Both the position numbers and the translations under genes were made by a program. From CAKZLS01 sp963701445 (GTDB taxonomy: Bacteria > Pseudomonadota > Alphaproteobacteria > Rhodospirillales > Defluviicoccaceae), in assembly GCA_963701445.1 (NCBI GenBank), contig CAVPAM010000002.1, positions 186,001 through 250,000 of the forward strand: a stretch of 64,000 nt of DNA. The letters run 5' to 3'. The notes under the pieces are model-generated. The model did no database searches. It was not told the DNA's origin and was given only the letters and a program-made list of their open reading frames with translations. Positions 27,491 to 36,606 of the stretch are shown one piece after another (within the stretch, counting starts at the first letter, position 1; the number at the start of each line of letters is the position of its first letter).

Positions 27491-29065
27491 CCAGAAGCCT
27501 CCACGGCCGGCGATTTAGCCTCGGAGTTCCCGTCGCGCTTATCAGAAAGCCGGATCGTAGGTTCCCTGTGCGCCAGAAGGCCCGCCGGACGCCAGATCAT
27601 GATCAGTACCATCGCGGCGCCGAAGGCCAGCATGCGGTATTGCTGCAACTCGCGGAAGAACTCCGGCAGGCCGATAAGAATGATGGCCGCGAGAACGACG
27701 CCGATCTGGCTTCCGAAGCCCCCCAGTACGACCACCGCCAGAATGACCGCCAACTCGACGAAGGTGAAGCTTTCAGGGCTGATAAACCCTTGCCGCGTGG
27801 CGAAAAACGAGCCGGCGAAGCCGCCGAACATGGCACCGATGGAGAACGCCGTGAGCTTCGTATTGCGCGGGTTCATGCCCAACGACCGGCAAGCGATCTC
27901 GTCTTCGCGCAATGCTTCCCAAGCACGACCGATAGGAAGCTTGCGGATCCTCAGCGTGAACAGGTTGGTGATCAGAGCCAGCGCCAGAATGACGTAATAC
28001 ATGAAAACGATACGGTCGATGGGCGAATAGCTGAGATTGAAGAAACGTGTAAAAAGTCTCTCCACCGTCATCCGCCGATCGGCTGAATTCCAGTCCAAAG
28101 AAAGTCGGACGTGGAATTCCCGAGATGCCGTCCGGACCGTTGGTGAATTCGTACCAATTCAACAGAATGACGCGGATCATCTCACCAAATCCCAGGGTCA
28201 CGATGGCGAGATAGTCTCCCCTGAGCCGCAATACCGGGAAACCCAGAATAATGCCGGCTGTCGCCGCCATGAGTCCGGCAAACGGCAGACACACCCAGAA
28301 CCCAAGGTCGTAATGGGTGGCGAGCAGAGCATAGCTATAGGCACCAACAGCGTAGAATGCCACATATCCCAGATCCAGCAATCCGGCGAGGCCGACAACG
28401 ATATTCAGGCCCCAGCCGAGCATGACGTATGTCACGACGAGAATGGCGATATCCAACACCCGGCGATCGACCGTCGGCACAAATGGCACGTCCGATGCGA
28501 ACACCAACAGCGGAAACGCGACCGCGACGCCCAGCAGAACAGGCCCAAGAAATCGTGATGTCCGCTGCACGCGGGCGGCAAACTGGTCCATGGCCTTTTC
28601 CCGATCGACCACGGTCCTCGCGGACGCGCCCGTATGGCGCAACGCCCAGACGGCGCGAAGGCTGAACACCACCCCCATGATCGCGACGATCCAGTTGACG
28701 ACGACATCGCCGAACGGGAGATATTCCTTCAAGGCGTCCGCGGTCTCGGCGTCGAAAAAGTTCAGTGACAGCAAGGCGCCAAGCATCAATACCGTGAACG
28801 GCAGCGCCGTCACCAAGACCGGAAACGGCCTCCCCTCTCGCAGCAGAATGATGGCAAGGCGGCCGAAAAACCCGAGAACCGTGACCGCAGCAACCGCGAG
28901 AAAGCGAGTTTCTATTTCGAGACCGCCCGGAACGTCGCGCGTCCGAAAAGCGACCATGCCTACGGCGAGCGCGAACATGACCAAGGCGGTCAATCCGCAC
29001 TCCTTTATCACGGCGGCGGCATTCAATGGTCTGGCTGTGGTCTGCGTCACGGTTCCACTTGTCAT
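27487..29065 (-). pseudogene. livM: livM, branched-chain amino acid permease, frame broken by one extra base
   Basis: Inner-membrane permease. The N-terminal 150 residues hold about five extra helices before the LivM core. The core begins near RRVLDIAILVVTYVMLGWGLNIVVGLAGLLDLG and includes LRLRGDYLAIVTLGFGEMIRV. GTTTCTTC at 28042-28047 should read GTTCTTC. Beyond it, FFNLSYSPIDRIVFMYYVILAL, the EAA-like GRAWEALREDEIACRSLGMN and the C-terminal helices are in the next frame. Removing a base gives 525 residues, long for LivM (E. coli LivM is about 425). Confidence 0.9.
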
Positions 29066-29078
29066 TACCGGTCCCGCC

Positions 29079-29993
29079 TCAAACCTTTTCGATGTCGGGC
29101 TTCCCGAGCAGCCCGGTTGGCCGGAATATGAGCACGAGGACGAGAATCGCGAACGCCGCCACGTCCTTGTACTCCACGGTAAAGTAACCTGACCAGAACG
29201 CCTCGATAAGACCGATCAACAGCCCACCCAGCATGGCGCCGGGCAGAGATCCGATACCTCCGAGGACAGCCGCGGTAAACGCCTTGATGCCGGCGAGAAA
29301 CCCGATAAAGAAGTCGATGACGCCGTAGCTCAAGAGGAACATCATCCCCGCGACCGAAGCCAGGGCGGCTCCCATGACGAAGGTCAGCGAAATCGTTTTG
29401 TCCACATTGATGCCGATCAAAGCCGCCATCCCGCGATCTTGCTCGCAGGCCCGCTGGGCACGCCCGAGAGCGGTGCGGGTAATGATCAGCGTGAACACCA
29501 CCATCAGCACAAAAGTCAGAACCCAGATGAAAAGGCGGAGGTAGCTCAGCGAAACCACGTAGTCGCCACTCTGCATGATTTCGAAGCCGCCGGAGATCAG
29601 CGGCTGCATTGGCTTCACCCGCGCTCCCTGCAAAATCTGAACATAATTCTGCAGGAAAATGGACATGCCGATAGCGGTGATCAGCGCCGCGAGGCGAGGC
29701 GATCCGCGAAGGGGTCGATAGGCAACCCGCTCCAAGGTCCACCCGTACATGGATGTCAACAACATGGCGACGATGATGGTGATCAATAACGCGAGCGGGA
29801 CCCACGTAACGCCTAACAGCCCGAGCACCATCAAGGAAATCAGACAGATAAACGAACCGATCATGAAAATCTCGCCGTGGGCGAAATTAATCATGCCGAT
29901 GATGCCGTACACCATGGTGTAGCCGATGGCTATCAGGCCGTAGATTGCTCCAAGGGTCAGGCCGTTAATAAGCTGCTCTACGAAATATGCCAT
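29079..29993 (-). CDS. livH: Branched-chain amino acid permease LivH
   Basis: 304-residue inner-membrane permease of the LivHM heterodimer, first gene of the liv operon. It has LINGLTLGAIYGLIAIGYTMVYGIIGMINFAHGE, the most conserved stretch of LivH, and the ATPase-coupling loop GRAQRACEQDRGMAALIGINVDKTI. About eight helices. The frame is intact, starting at ATG 29993, and livM follows after 13 bases. The promoter must lie in the 335 bases upstream. Confidence 0.95.
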   Translation of the reverse strand: MAYFVEQLINGLTLGAIYGLIAIGYTMVYGIIGMINFAHGEIFMIGSFICLISLMVLGLLGVTWVPLALLITIIVAMLLTSMYGWTLERVAYRPLRGSPRLAALITAIGMSIFLQNYVQILQGARVKPMQPLISGGFEIMQSGDYVVSLSYLRLFIWVLTFVLMVVFTLIITRTALGRAQRACEQDRGMAALIGINVDKTISLTFVMGAALASVAGMMFLLSYGVIDFFIGFLAGIKAFTAAVLGGIGSLPGAMLGGLLIGLIEAFWSGYFTVEYKDVAAFAILVLVLIFRPTGLLGKPDIEKV

Positions 29994-30328
29994 TCACGAC
30001 CTCTCACCGTCGGCACTGTTCACGCAACGCATCACCCAGTGGCTGCTCGGATCCCGAAGATTGGAGTCGCTATCCGGCAGGCAATACTCTCTGACCGTCC
30101 ATTGAGGTATAGAGACTTCTCTGACGGCGAGAACCGTCATTGTCGTTTGATTGATACGATCCCTGTTAAGCCAAGTCCAGCCTTACGAGACTGGAAGATG
30201 GATGAGGGGTTCTTACAAACAATTCGCCATGCCCCTTTAAACACCTTCGCCAAGGTGTCGTCACCGGTCGGCCCGATGTCAAGAAAAAAGCAGCATGTAT
30301 AATGTCACAGTAGAAAATTTTCGGAAGT
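29994..30328. other. Intergenic region between livH and the DUF6898-type gene
   Basis: 335 bases with no gene-like frame. It contains a short hairpin ACACCTT/AAGGTGT (30241-30258) with a four-base loop; on the minus strand TTTAAAGG follows it, so it could weakly end the transcript arriving from icmF. A TATAAT at 30298-30303 on the plus strand has no matching -35. The liv promoter is presumably in the left half. Confidence 0.5.
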
Positions 30329-30610
30329 TTAACCACCTGAGTTGCGAGCGTTTTGCTTTTTCGTCATTACGTACTCAAGCTTCCTCGCCGCCAATCGTTT
30401 AAGTACCTGTTCGCTGTAGCCTGGTGCCCCCACCATTGTCACCTCGGTGTTGGTGACAGGATCGATGGCCACGACGCGGATGGTCTTACCCGATACGTAA
30501 AACTCGAAAAGAACCTCGCGAAGGGATGCGGATTCTTTCCCAAATCTACGTCCGTCGGTCACCAAATTTTTTCCACCACGACACGGCACCTCCACCGTCA
30601 AAAAATACAT
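30329..30610 (-). CDS. Small DUF6898-like protein downstream of icmF
   Basis: 93 residues; the last 65 (REVLFEFYVSGKTIRVVAIDPVTNTEV to KLEYVMTKK) look like a small beta-rich domain that I recall as DUF6898, found in alphaproteobacteria and sometimes misnamed. The first 30 residues are basic and poorly conserved-looking, so the real start may lie further in, although ATG 30610 has GGGG upstream. It is 60 bases after icmF on the same strand. Function unknown. Confidence 0.65.
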   Translation of the reverse strand: MYFLTVEVPCRGGKNLVTDGRRFGKESASLREVLFEFYVSGKTIRVVAIDPVTNTEVTMVGAPGYSEQVLKRLAARKLEYVMTKKQNARNSGG

Positions 30611-30670
30611 GCACCCCGGGGGCGTCGTGTCTTTAAATCGAGCCGGCCCCGAAACTCTGCTCCCAAGCGC

Positions 30671-33600
30671 CTACATGCTCCGGCGGTATTGACCTCCGAC
30701 CTCGAACAGAGCGTTGGTGATTTGGCCAAGCGACAGCACTCGAACCGCATCCATCAGGACTTCGAATATATTGCCCCCGGTTATGGCCGCGTCCTGCAAA
30801 CGCTTGATCATGGCGGGCGCCAAGTCGGTACTCCGCTCATGGAGTTCCCTCACCCGACGGATCTGCGCGCGACGTTCCTCGTCGGTCGATCGAACGAGGT
30901 TAGGCGTTGGCAGCGACTCTCCATCCGGATTGACGAACGTATTCACACCGACAATCGGATACGTACCGTCATGCTTCTTCCGCTCGTAATGGAGCGATTC
31001 CTCTTGAATCTTGCCGCGTTGATAGCCGGTCTCCATCGCGCCGAGAACACCGCCCCGATCGCTCAGGCGTTCGAATTCCTGGAGAACCGCTTCCTCCACG
31101 AGATCGGTCAACTCCTCGAATATGAAGGAGCCCTGATTAGGATTCTCGTTCCGTGCCAGTCCCCACTCGCGATTGATGATGAGTTGGATGGCGAGTGCGC
31201 GGCGAACACTCTCCTCGGTCGGAGTGGTGATGGCCTCGTCATAGGCATTCGTATGCAGGCTGTTGGTGTTGTCGTAAACAGCCAACAACGCTTGTAGCGT
31301 GGTGCGAATATCGTTGAAACTGTACTCCTGTGCATGAAGAGACCGCCCAGAGGTCTGCGTATGGTACTTCAGCTTCTGGGACCTTTCGTTCGCTCCGTAT
31401 TTGAACCTCATCGCGGTGGCCCAGATTCGCCGGGCCACGCGCCCCATCACGGTGTACTCGGGTTCCATTCCGGCGGAAAAAAAGAACGACAGGTTCGGCC
31501 CGAAATCGTCGATGTGCATGCCTCGCGCCAGATAGGCCTCGACGTATGTGAGACCGTTTGCGAGGGTAAACGCCAGTTGAGAAATCGGGTTCGCGCCAGC
31601 TTCGGCGATATGGTAGCCGGAGATCGACACCGAGTAGAAGTTCCGAACCCGGTTATGAACAAAGTACTCTTGAATGTCCGCCATCATCCGGAGAGCGAAC
31701 TCCGTCGAAAAGATGCAGGTGTTCTGCCCCTGATCCTCCTTCAGGATATCCGCCTGAACGGTTCCCCTGACGTTTTCCAAAACCCACTCGCGCACTTTCT
31801 CGGCTTCTTCGTCGGTGGGTTTGCGACCGTTCTCCGCCTCGAATTTCGCAACCTGTTGATCGATGGCGGTATTGAAGAACATTGCCAGGATCGCCGGCGC
31901 CGGGCCGTTGATCGTCATCGAAACCGAAGTGGTCGGATTGCAGAGGTCAAAACCGTCGTACAAGGTTTTGACATCATCCAATGACGCAACGGATACCCCC
32001 GAGTTTCCAACCTTGCCATAGATGTCAGGCCTCTCGTCCGGGTCGTAACCATACAGCGTGACCGAGTCGAACGCGGTCGACAGGCGCTTGGCGTCGGCAT
32101 GCTTGGAGAGAAACTTGAACCGGGCATTGGTGCGAAAGGGATCGCCCTCGCCGGCGAACATCCTGGTGGGATCCTCGCCCTCCCGCTTGAAAGCAAAGAC
32201 GCCGGCGGTGTACGGAAAAATGCCCGGCAGGTTTTCCTTCAGAAGCCATTTGAGCAATTCGCCATCGTCCTCGTATTTCGGCAGCACGACTTTCGGTATG
32301 CGGCTTCCCGACAACGATGTGTGGACAAGGCTGGTTCTCAGCTCCCGGCCGCGCATGCGAACCACATATTCATCACCGGAATAGGCCTGTCGAACCGTGG
32401 GCCACATATCGAGTAACTTCCGACAACTTGGATGCATTTGCTCGTCGCGCATGTCCAACAGACGCTGCACGCCGCCGGTCTCGTCCCCGGAGACCTCGAG
32501 CATTCGTTTCGTTTCACGCAGCGACTGACGTTCACGGGCAATGGCAACCTGTTCGGCAACGGTTTTATGATAATTCCGCACTGTTTCCGCGACTTCGGCG
32601 AGGTAACGTCGACGATGTGGAGGTACGATGCTCGCGCCCGTCTCCGAAGTCTTGCGCGCGACAGGCTTTGAATCGGATTTCCAATGGCCGAGACCCTTCT
32701 CGTTGAACTGGCGGATCATCTCCTGGTAGACCGCCGTCACGCCATCGTCGTTGAAACGCGAGGCGATGGTACCGAAAACGGGCATTTCGGACGCGGGCAC
32801 CGAAAAAGCCTCCCGATTGCGTTGGATCTGCTTGGCCACGTCACGCAGCGCGTCATCGGCTCCCTGACGGTCGAATTTGTTGATCACAACGATATCGGCG
32901 AAGTCCAGCATATCGATTTTTTCCAGCTGACTGGGCGCGCCGAACTCTGGGCTCATGACGTACATGGAAAGGTCGACGTGCGGAACGATACCAGCATCGC
33001 CCTGGCCGATGCCCGGAGTCTCGACGATCACCAGATCGAAACCGCAGGCCTTCACCGCCGCGATCATGTCCGGCAGCATCTTCGGAACTTCCTGCCCGCT
33101 CGCGCGGCTGGCAATAGAGCGCATATAAACATTCGGCACCGAAATAGCATTCATTCGGATCCGATCGCCCAGTAACGCTCCGCCGGTCCGGCGACGGGTC
33201 GGATCAATTGCGATGATCGCGATTTTGGGCTCATCGCCGTGAAGCCGGAAGCGCCGCACGATTTCGTCCGTCAGCGACGACTTTCCCGCTCCCCCGGTTC
33301 CGGTCACGCCAATCACGGGAACCGTGTCTCGAAGGTCGGCCAGGGAATGGATTTTGGACAACTCCGGTTCGCCAAGGGCGCCGTTTTGCAGAGCCGTGAT
33401 AATCTGAGCAAGTTGGCGCGTGTTGCCGTCCGCGAGTTCCTCCAGGTTCAACGCAGCCGCATCGAACGGGTCGAAATCGGCGCGCTGGATCATATCGTCG
33501 ATTATGCCCTGCAGGCCCAAGCTCCGGCCATCCTCCGGCGAGTAAATCCGGGCGACGCCATAAGACCGCAGGTCTTCGATCTCCTCCGGCACGATCACGC

Positions 33601-33946
33601 CGCCCCCACCGCCAAACACCTTAATTCCCGAGCCACCACGGTCGCGCAGGAGGTCGAGCATGTACTTGAAGAATTCCACATGCCCACCCTGGTATGAACT
33701 GACGGCGATTCCCTGAACATCCTCCTCCAAGGCCGCCGTCACGATTTCATCCACCGAGCGGTTGTGGCCCAGGTGAATCACCTCCGTTCCCGAGGATTGA
33801 AGAATACGGCGGATGATATTGATGGACGCATCGTGGCCGTCGAAGAGACTTGCCGCGGTCACGAACCGGACTGGATTGCGCGATTGATAGCCTCCGCGAA
33901 CAGCGGACATGGAAGCATTGATGTGAACGGCGGTATCGTCGGGCAC
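30671..33946 (-). CDS. icmF: Fused isobutyryl-CoA mutase IcmF
   Basis: 1091-residue fusion. Residues about 25-165 form the adenosylcobalamin-binding domain (LFDGHDASINIIRR with the lower-axial histidine, GGGGGVIVPEEI). About 205-430 form the MeaI-type G-protein chaperone (P-loop GVTGTGGAGKSS, IVINKFDRQGADDA). The C-terminal 570 or so are the mutase barrel (PDIYGKVGNSGVSVASLDD, NPTTSVSMTINGPAPAI, SGYHIAEAGANPISQLAFTLANG). It isomerises isobutyryl-CoA and n-butyryl-CoA, and some members act on isovaleryl-CoA. It starts at GTG 33946 with GAGGAGAT eight bases upstream. The adjacent liv transporter makes a link with branched-chain amino acid catabolism plausible. Confidence 0.95.
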   Translation of the reverse strand: MPDDTAVHINASMSAVRGGYQSRNPVRFVTAASLFDGHDASINIIRRILQSSGTEVIHLGHNRSVDEIVTAALEEDVQGIAVSSYQGGHVEFFKYMLDLLRDRGGSGIKVFGGGGGVIVPEEIEDLRSYGVARIYSPEDGRSLGLQGIIDDMIQRADFDPFDAAALNLEELADGNTRQLAQIITALQNGALGEPELSKIHSLADLRDTVPVIGVTGTGGAGKSSLTDEIVRRFRLHGDEPKIAIIAIDPTRRRTGGALLGDRIRMNAISVPNVYMRSIASRASGQEVPKMLPDMIAAVKACGFDLVIVETPGIGQGDAGIVPHVDLSMYVMSPEFGAPSQLEKIDMLDFADIVVINKFDRQGADDALRDVAKQIQRNREAFSVPASEMPVFGTIASRFNDDGVTAVYQEMIRQFNEKGLGHWKSDSKPVARKTSETGASIVPPHRRRYLAEVAETVRNYHKTVAEQVAIARERQSLRETKRMLEVSGDETGGVQRLLDMRDEQMHPSCRKLLDMWPTVRQAYSGDEYVVRMRGRELRTSLVHTSLSGSRIPKVVLPKYEDDGELLKWLLKENLPGIFPYTAGVFAFKREGEDPTRMFAGEGDPFRTNARFKFLSKHADAKRLSTAFDSVTLYGYDPDERPDIYGKVGNSGVSVASLDDVKTLYDGFDLCNPTTSVSMTINGPAPAILAMFFNTAIDQQVAKFEAENGRKPTDEEAEKVREWVLENVRGTVQADILKEDQGQNTCIFSTEFALRMMADIQEYFVHNRVRNFYSVSISGYHIAEAGANPISQLAFTLANGLTYVEAYLARGMHIDDFGPNLSFFFSAGMEPEYTVMGRVARRIWATAMRFKYGANERSQKLKYHTQTSGRSLHAQEYSFNDIRTTLQALLAVYDNTNSLHTNAYDEAITTPTEESVRRALAIQLIINREWGLARNENPNQGSFIFEELTDLVEEAVLQEFERLSDRGGVLGAMETGYQRGKIQEESLHYERKKHDGTYPIVGVNTFVNPDGESLPTPNLVRSTDEERRAQIRRVRELHERSTDLAPAMIKRLQDAAITGGNIFEVLMDAVRVLSLGQITNALFEVGGQYRRSM

Positions 33947-34070
33947 GATAACGATCTCCTCTAATTATTGTCTCACCAGATCCCACGGGTGCCTGGCACC
34001 TTGGCGGCACTCAGTTTTTAGCCCACGAGCTCAACGGGCACAAAATCGAAACAGGCGGCGGCAACTTTCC

Positions 34071-34088
34071 GTTTACGTAAACGTAAAC
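34071..34088. promoter_or_regulatory. Perfect palindromic operator between icmF and metY
   Basis: GTTTACGT-AA-ACGTAAAC, an 8-2-8 perfect inverted repeat. It lies 125 bases before icmF and 146 before metY, in the divergent promoter region. The arms resemble, from memory, the TTTACGT-type operator of the MerR-family regulator LiuR, which controls branched-chain amino acid and acyl-CoA catabolism in proteobacteria. Control of icmF is therefore the likelier role. The regulator itself is not identified in this window. Confidence 0.55.
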
Positions 34089-34233
34089 TTTTAGGGCGCC
34101 GGCGTAAAGGTCCTCTCTTGAGGTCCTCCACCCGCTTGCAGAAACCCGTACACACCGAACCATGTGATGTGTATCTTTCGCCTTCACTAAGCTAGAGGTC
34201 GATAACTGCTGAACGTGGGAAGGAGACCCGACG

Positions 34234-35529
34234 GTGACAATCGAAAAAAGGCACCCAGAGACGATCGTGCTGCACGAGGGATATCGGAATGATGAACCTA
34301 CCGGCGCTGTCGCGGTCCCCATATACCAGACCACGTCCTATCAGTTTCAGCATACCCAACATGCCGAGAACCTGTTTGCCCTTAAAGAACTCGGAAACAT
34401 CTATACCCGCATCATGAACCCGACTTGCGACGTGCTCGAAAAACGCATCGCGGCGCTCGAGGGCGGGGTCGCGGCGTTGGCGGTGGGATCGGGACAGGCC
34501 GCGTCGACATTCGCCGTCCTCAACCTCTGTCAAGCAGGTGATAACTTCGTTAGTTCAACGGACCTGTACGGCGGCACCTGGAACCTCTTTGCGAACACGT
34601 TGAAGGGGCTTGGGATCGAAGTCCGGTTCGTGGATCCGGCCGATCCGGAAGCGTTCCGCAAGGCCACCGACGAGCGCACCCGCTGCTATTACGCCGAGAC
34701 CCTTCCCAATCCGAAGCTCAACGTATTTCCCATCAGCGAGGTCGCGGCCGTCGGCCGTGAACTTGGCATTCCATTGATCGTCGACAATACCGCGGCGCCG
34801 GTGATCTGCCGACCGCTCGATCACGGCGCGGCCGTTGTCGTGTACTCCACCACGAAATACATTGGCGGCCATGGCACCTCGATCGGCGGCTTGATCGTCG
34901 ATGGCGGAAACTTCGACTGGGAGGCGCACGCCGATCGCTTTCCCACCCTGAACACGCCGGATCCGAGCTACCACGGGGCCATCTGGACGGAAGCCGTCAA
35001 GCCGCTTGGACCGATCGCTTATATCATTCGGGCGCGGGTCATCTTGTTACGCGATATTGGCGCCGCCATGAGCCCCTTCAACGCGTTCATGTTTATCCAA
35101 GGAATGGAAACCCTGCCGCTGCGGATGCGCGCCCATTGCGCGAATTCCGCCAAGGTGGCCCATTACCTCAAGGACCATCCAAAGGTGACGAAAGTCATTT
35201 TTCCGGGGCACCAGGATGGCGAACTGCGTCGCCGCGCCGACGCGTACCTGAAGGACGGGTGTTACGGAGCGTTGGTCGGCTTCGAACTCAAGGGAGAACG
35301 GGACGCGGGACGCCGTTTCATCAACTCCTTGAAAATGGTCTACCACGTGGCCAACATCGGTGACGCGCGAACGCTGGCCATTCATCCCGCGAGTACCACC
35401 CACTCGCAGTTGTCGCCTGAAGACCGCCTGGCCTCCGGCGTATCGGAAGGCTACGTTCGACTGTCCGTGGGTATCGAACACATTGACGATATTCTCGCGG
35501 ATCTCCGTCAAGCGCTCGACGAGGCGTAA
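34234..35529 (+). CDS. metY: O-acetylhomoserine sulfhydrylase (MetY type)
   Basis: PLP enzyme of 431 residues in the Cys/Met metabolism family, making homocysteine from O-acetylhomoserine and sulfide. It has VPIYQTTSYQF, YTRIMNPTCDVLEKRIAALEGG, the PLP lysine in VVVYSTTKYIGGHGT, NAFMFIQGMETLPLRM and the C-terminal HPASTTHSQL...VRLSVGIEHIDDI. The length and the long insertion between lysine and IQGMETL favour MetY over methionine gamma-lyase or cystathionine synthase. GTG start with AAGGAG nine bases upstream. I searched the 5' region for SAM riboswitch cores and saw none. hemB follows after five bases. Confidence 0.92.
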   Translation: MTIEKRHPETIVLHEGYRNDEPTGAVAVPIYQTTSYQFQHTQHAENLFALKELGNIYTRIMNPTCDVLEKRIAALEGGVAALAVGSGQAASTFAVLNLCQAGDNFVSSTDLYGGTWNLFANTLKGLGIEVRFVDPADPEAFRKATDERTRCYYAETLPNPKLNVFPISEVAAVGRELGIPLIVDNTAAPVICRPLDHGAAVVVYSTTKYIGGHGTSIGGLIVDGGNFDWEAHADRFPTLNTPDPSYHGAIWTEAVKPLGPIAYIIRARVILLRDIGAAMSPFNAFMFIQGMETLPLRMRAHCANSAKVAHYLKDHPKVTKVIFPGHQDGELRRRADAYLKDGCYGALVGFELKGERDAGRRFINSLKMVYHVANIGDARTLAIHPASTTHSQLSPEDRLASGVSEGYVRLSVGIEHIDDILADLRQALDEA

Positions 35530-35534
35530 GCGGC

Positions 35535-36554
35535 GTGGCGCACCGACCTCCGCCTGCTTTCGGGCATTTCCCGCGCACACGCATGCGGCGAAATCGCCGC
35601 ACCCTGTGGTCGCGGCGGCTCGTGACGGAAAACCGGCTCTCGGTCGATGACCTGATCTGGCCGATTTTCGTGACCGAGGGCCGGGACCGGCGCGAACCCG
35701 TCCCGTCCATGCCCGGCGTGGAACGGCTCTCGATCGACGCCATGGTCAACGCGGTCAAGGACGCCGCGGCGCTCGGCATTCCGGCTGTCGCTGTGTTTCC
35801 CCATGTGGAACCCGGCTTCAAATCCCCCGACTGCGCCGAGGCCTTGAACCCCGACAATCTGGTCTGCCGCGCGGTCCGTGCCATCAAAGCCGCGAACCTG
35901 GAGATCGGCGTCATTTGCGATGTGGCTCTCGATCCGTTCAATAGTGACGGTCATGACGGTCTGGTTGCCGAGGGCCAGGTTCTGAACGACGAAACCCTGA
36001 GAATTCTGTGCGGTCAGGCCGTGGTACAGGCCGAGGCCGGTTGCGACGTGGTTGCTCCCTCGGACATGATGGACGGCCGCGTTGGCGCCATCCGCGATGC
36101 CCTGGACGCGGCGGGTTTTCGCGACGTTCAGATCATGAGTTACGCCGCCAAGTACGCGTCGGCCTTCTATGGTCCGTTCCGCGACGCCGTCGGCTCGGCC
36201 GGCGCCCTCAAAGGCGATAAAAAGGCCTATCAGATGCATCCCGCCAACAGCGACGAGGCCCTGCGGGAAGTGGCCCTCGATATTCAGGAGGGCACCGACA
36301 TGGTGATCGTCAAGCCTGGCCTAACCTATCTCGACGTTGTCAGTGGCGTGAAAACAACTTTCGGCATACCGACGTTCGCCTACCATGTCTCCGGCGAGTA
36401 CTCCATGCTCGCGGCCGCGAGCCAAAACGGTTGGCTGGATTACGACCGAGCACTGATGGAATGCCTGCTCGCGTTCAAGCGAGCCGGCGCCGACGGCATC
36501 CTGACATACGCCGCCGTCGACGCGGCGCGCCTTCTCTCGGCGCATGATTTTTAG
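35535..36554 (+). CDS. hemB: Delta-aminolevulinic acid dehydratase (porphobilinogen synthase)
   Basis: Condenses two 5-aminolevulinates to porphobilinogen in heme synthesis. 339 residues: RRLVTENRLSVDDLIWPIFV, VICDVALDPFNSDGHDG, the Schiff-base lysines in SYAAKYASAFYGPFRDA and MVIVKPGLTYLDV, and YHVSGEYSM. The CxCxC zinc site is replaced (DVALDPFNSDGHDG), as in magnesium-dependent alphaproteobacterial enzymes. GTG 35535 has GAGG upstream; ATG 35583 is an alternative start. Probably co-transcribed with metY. Confidence 0.95.
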   Translation: MAHRPPPAFGHFPRTRMRRNRRTLWSRRLVTENRLSVDDLIWPIFVTEGRDRREPVPSMPGVERLSIDAMVNAVKDAAALGIPAVAVFPHVEPGFKSPDCAEALNPDNLVCRAVRAIKAANLEIGVICDVALDPFNSDGHDGLVAEGQVLNDETLRILCGQAVVQAEAGCDVVAPSDMMDGRVGAIRDALDAAGFRDVQIMSYAAKYASAFYGPFRDAVGSAGALKGDKKAYQMHPANSDEALREVALDIQEGTDMVIVKPGLTYLDVVSGVKTTFGIPTFAYHVSGEYSMLAAASQNGWLDYDRALMECLLAFKRAGADGILTYAAVDAARLLSAHDF

Positions 36555-36606
36555 CTTTCAAACTCAACCTCGCCGCCAAACTTCCAACGATGCGGAACTA
36601 CCTCGG

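Noticed and set aside
30298..30303. TATAAT on the plus strand before the DUF6898-like gene
   Set aside because: No -35 at a usable distance and no plus-strand gene downstream; probably chance in an AT-rich spot.
33947..34233. SAM-II or SAM/SAH riboswitch upstream of metY
   Set aside because: I looked for the conserved cores known before met genes in alphaproteobacteria and did not see them; only the palindromic operator stands out.
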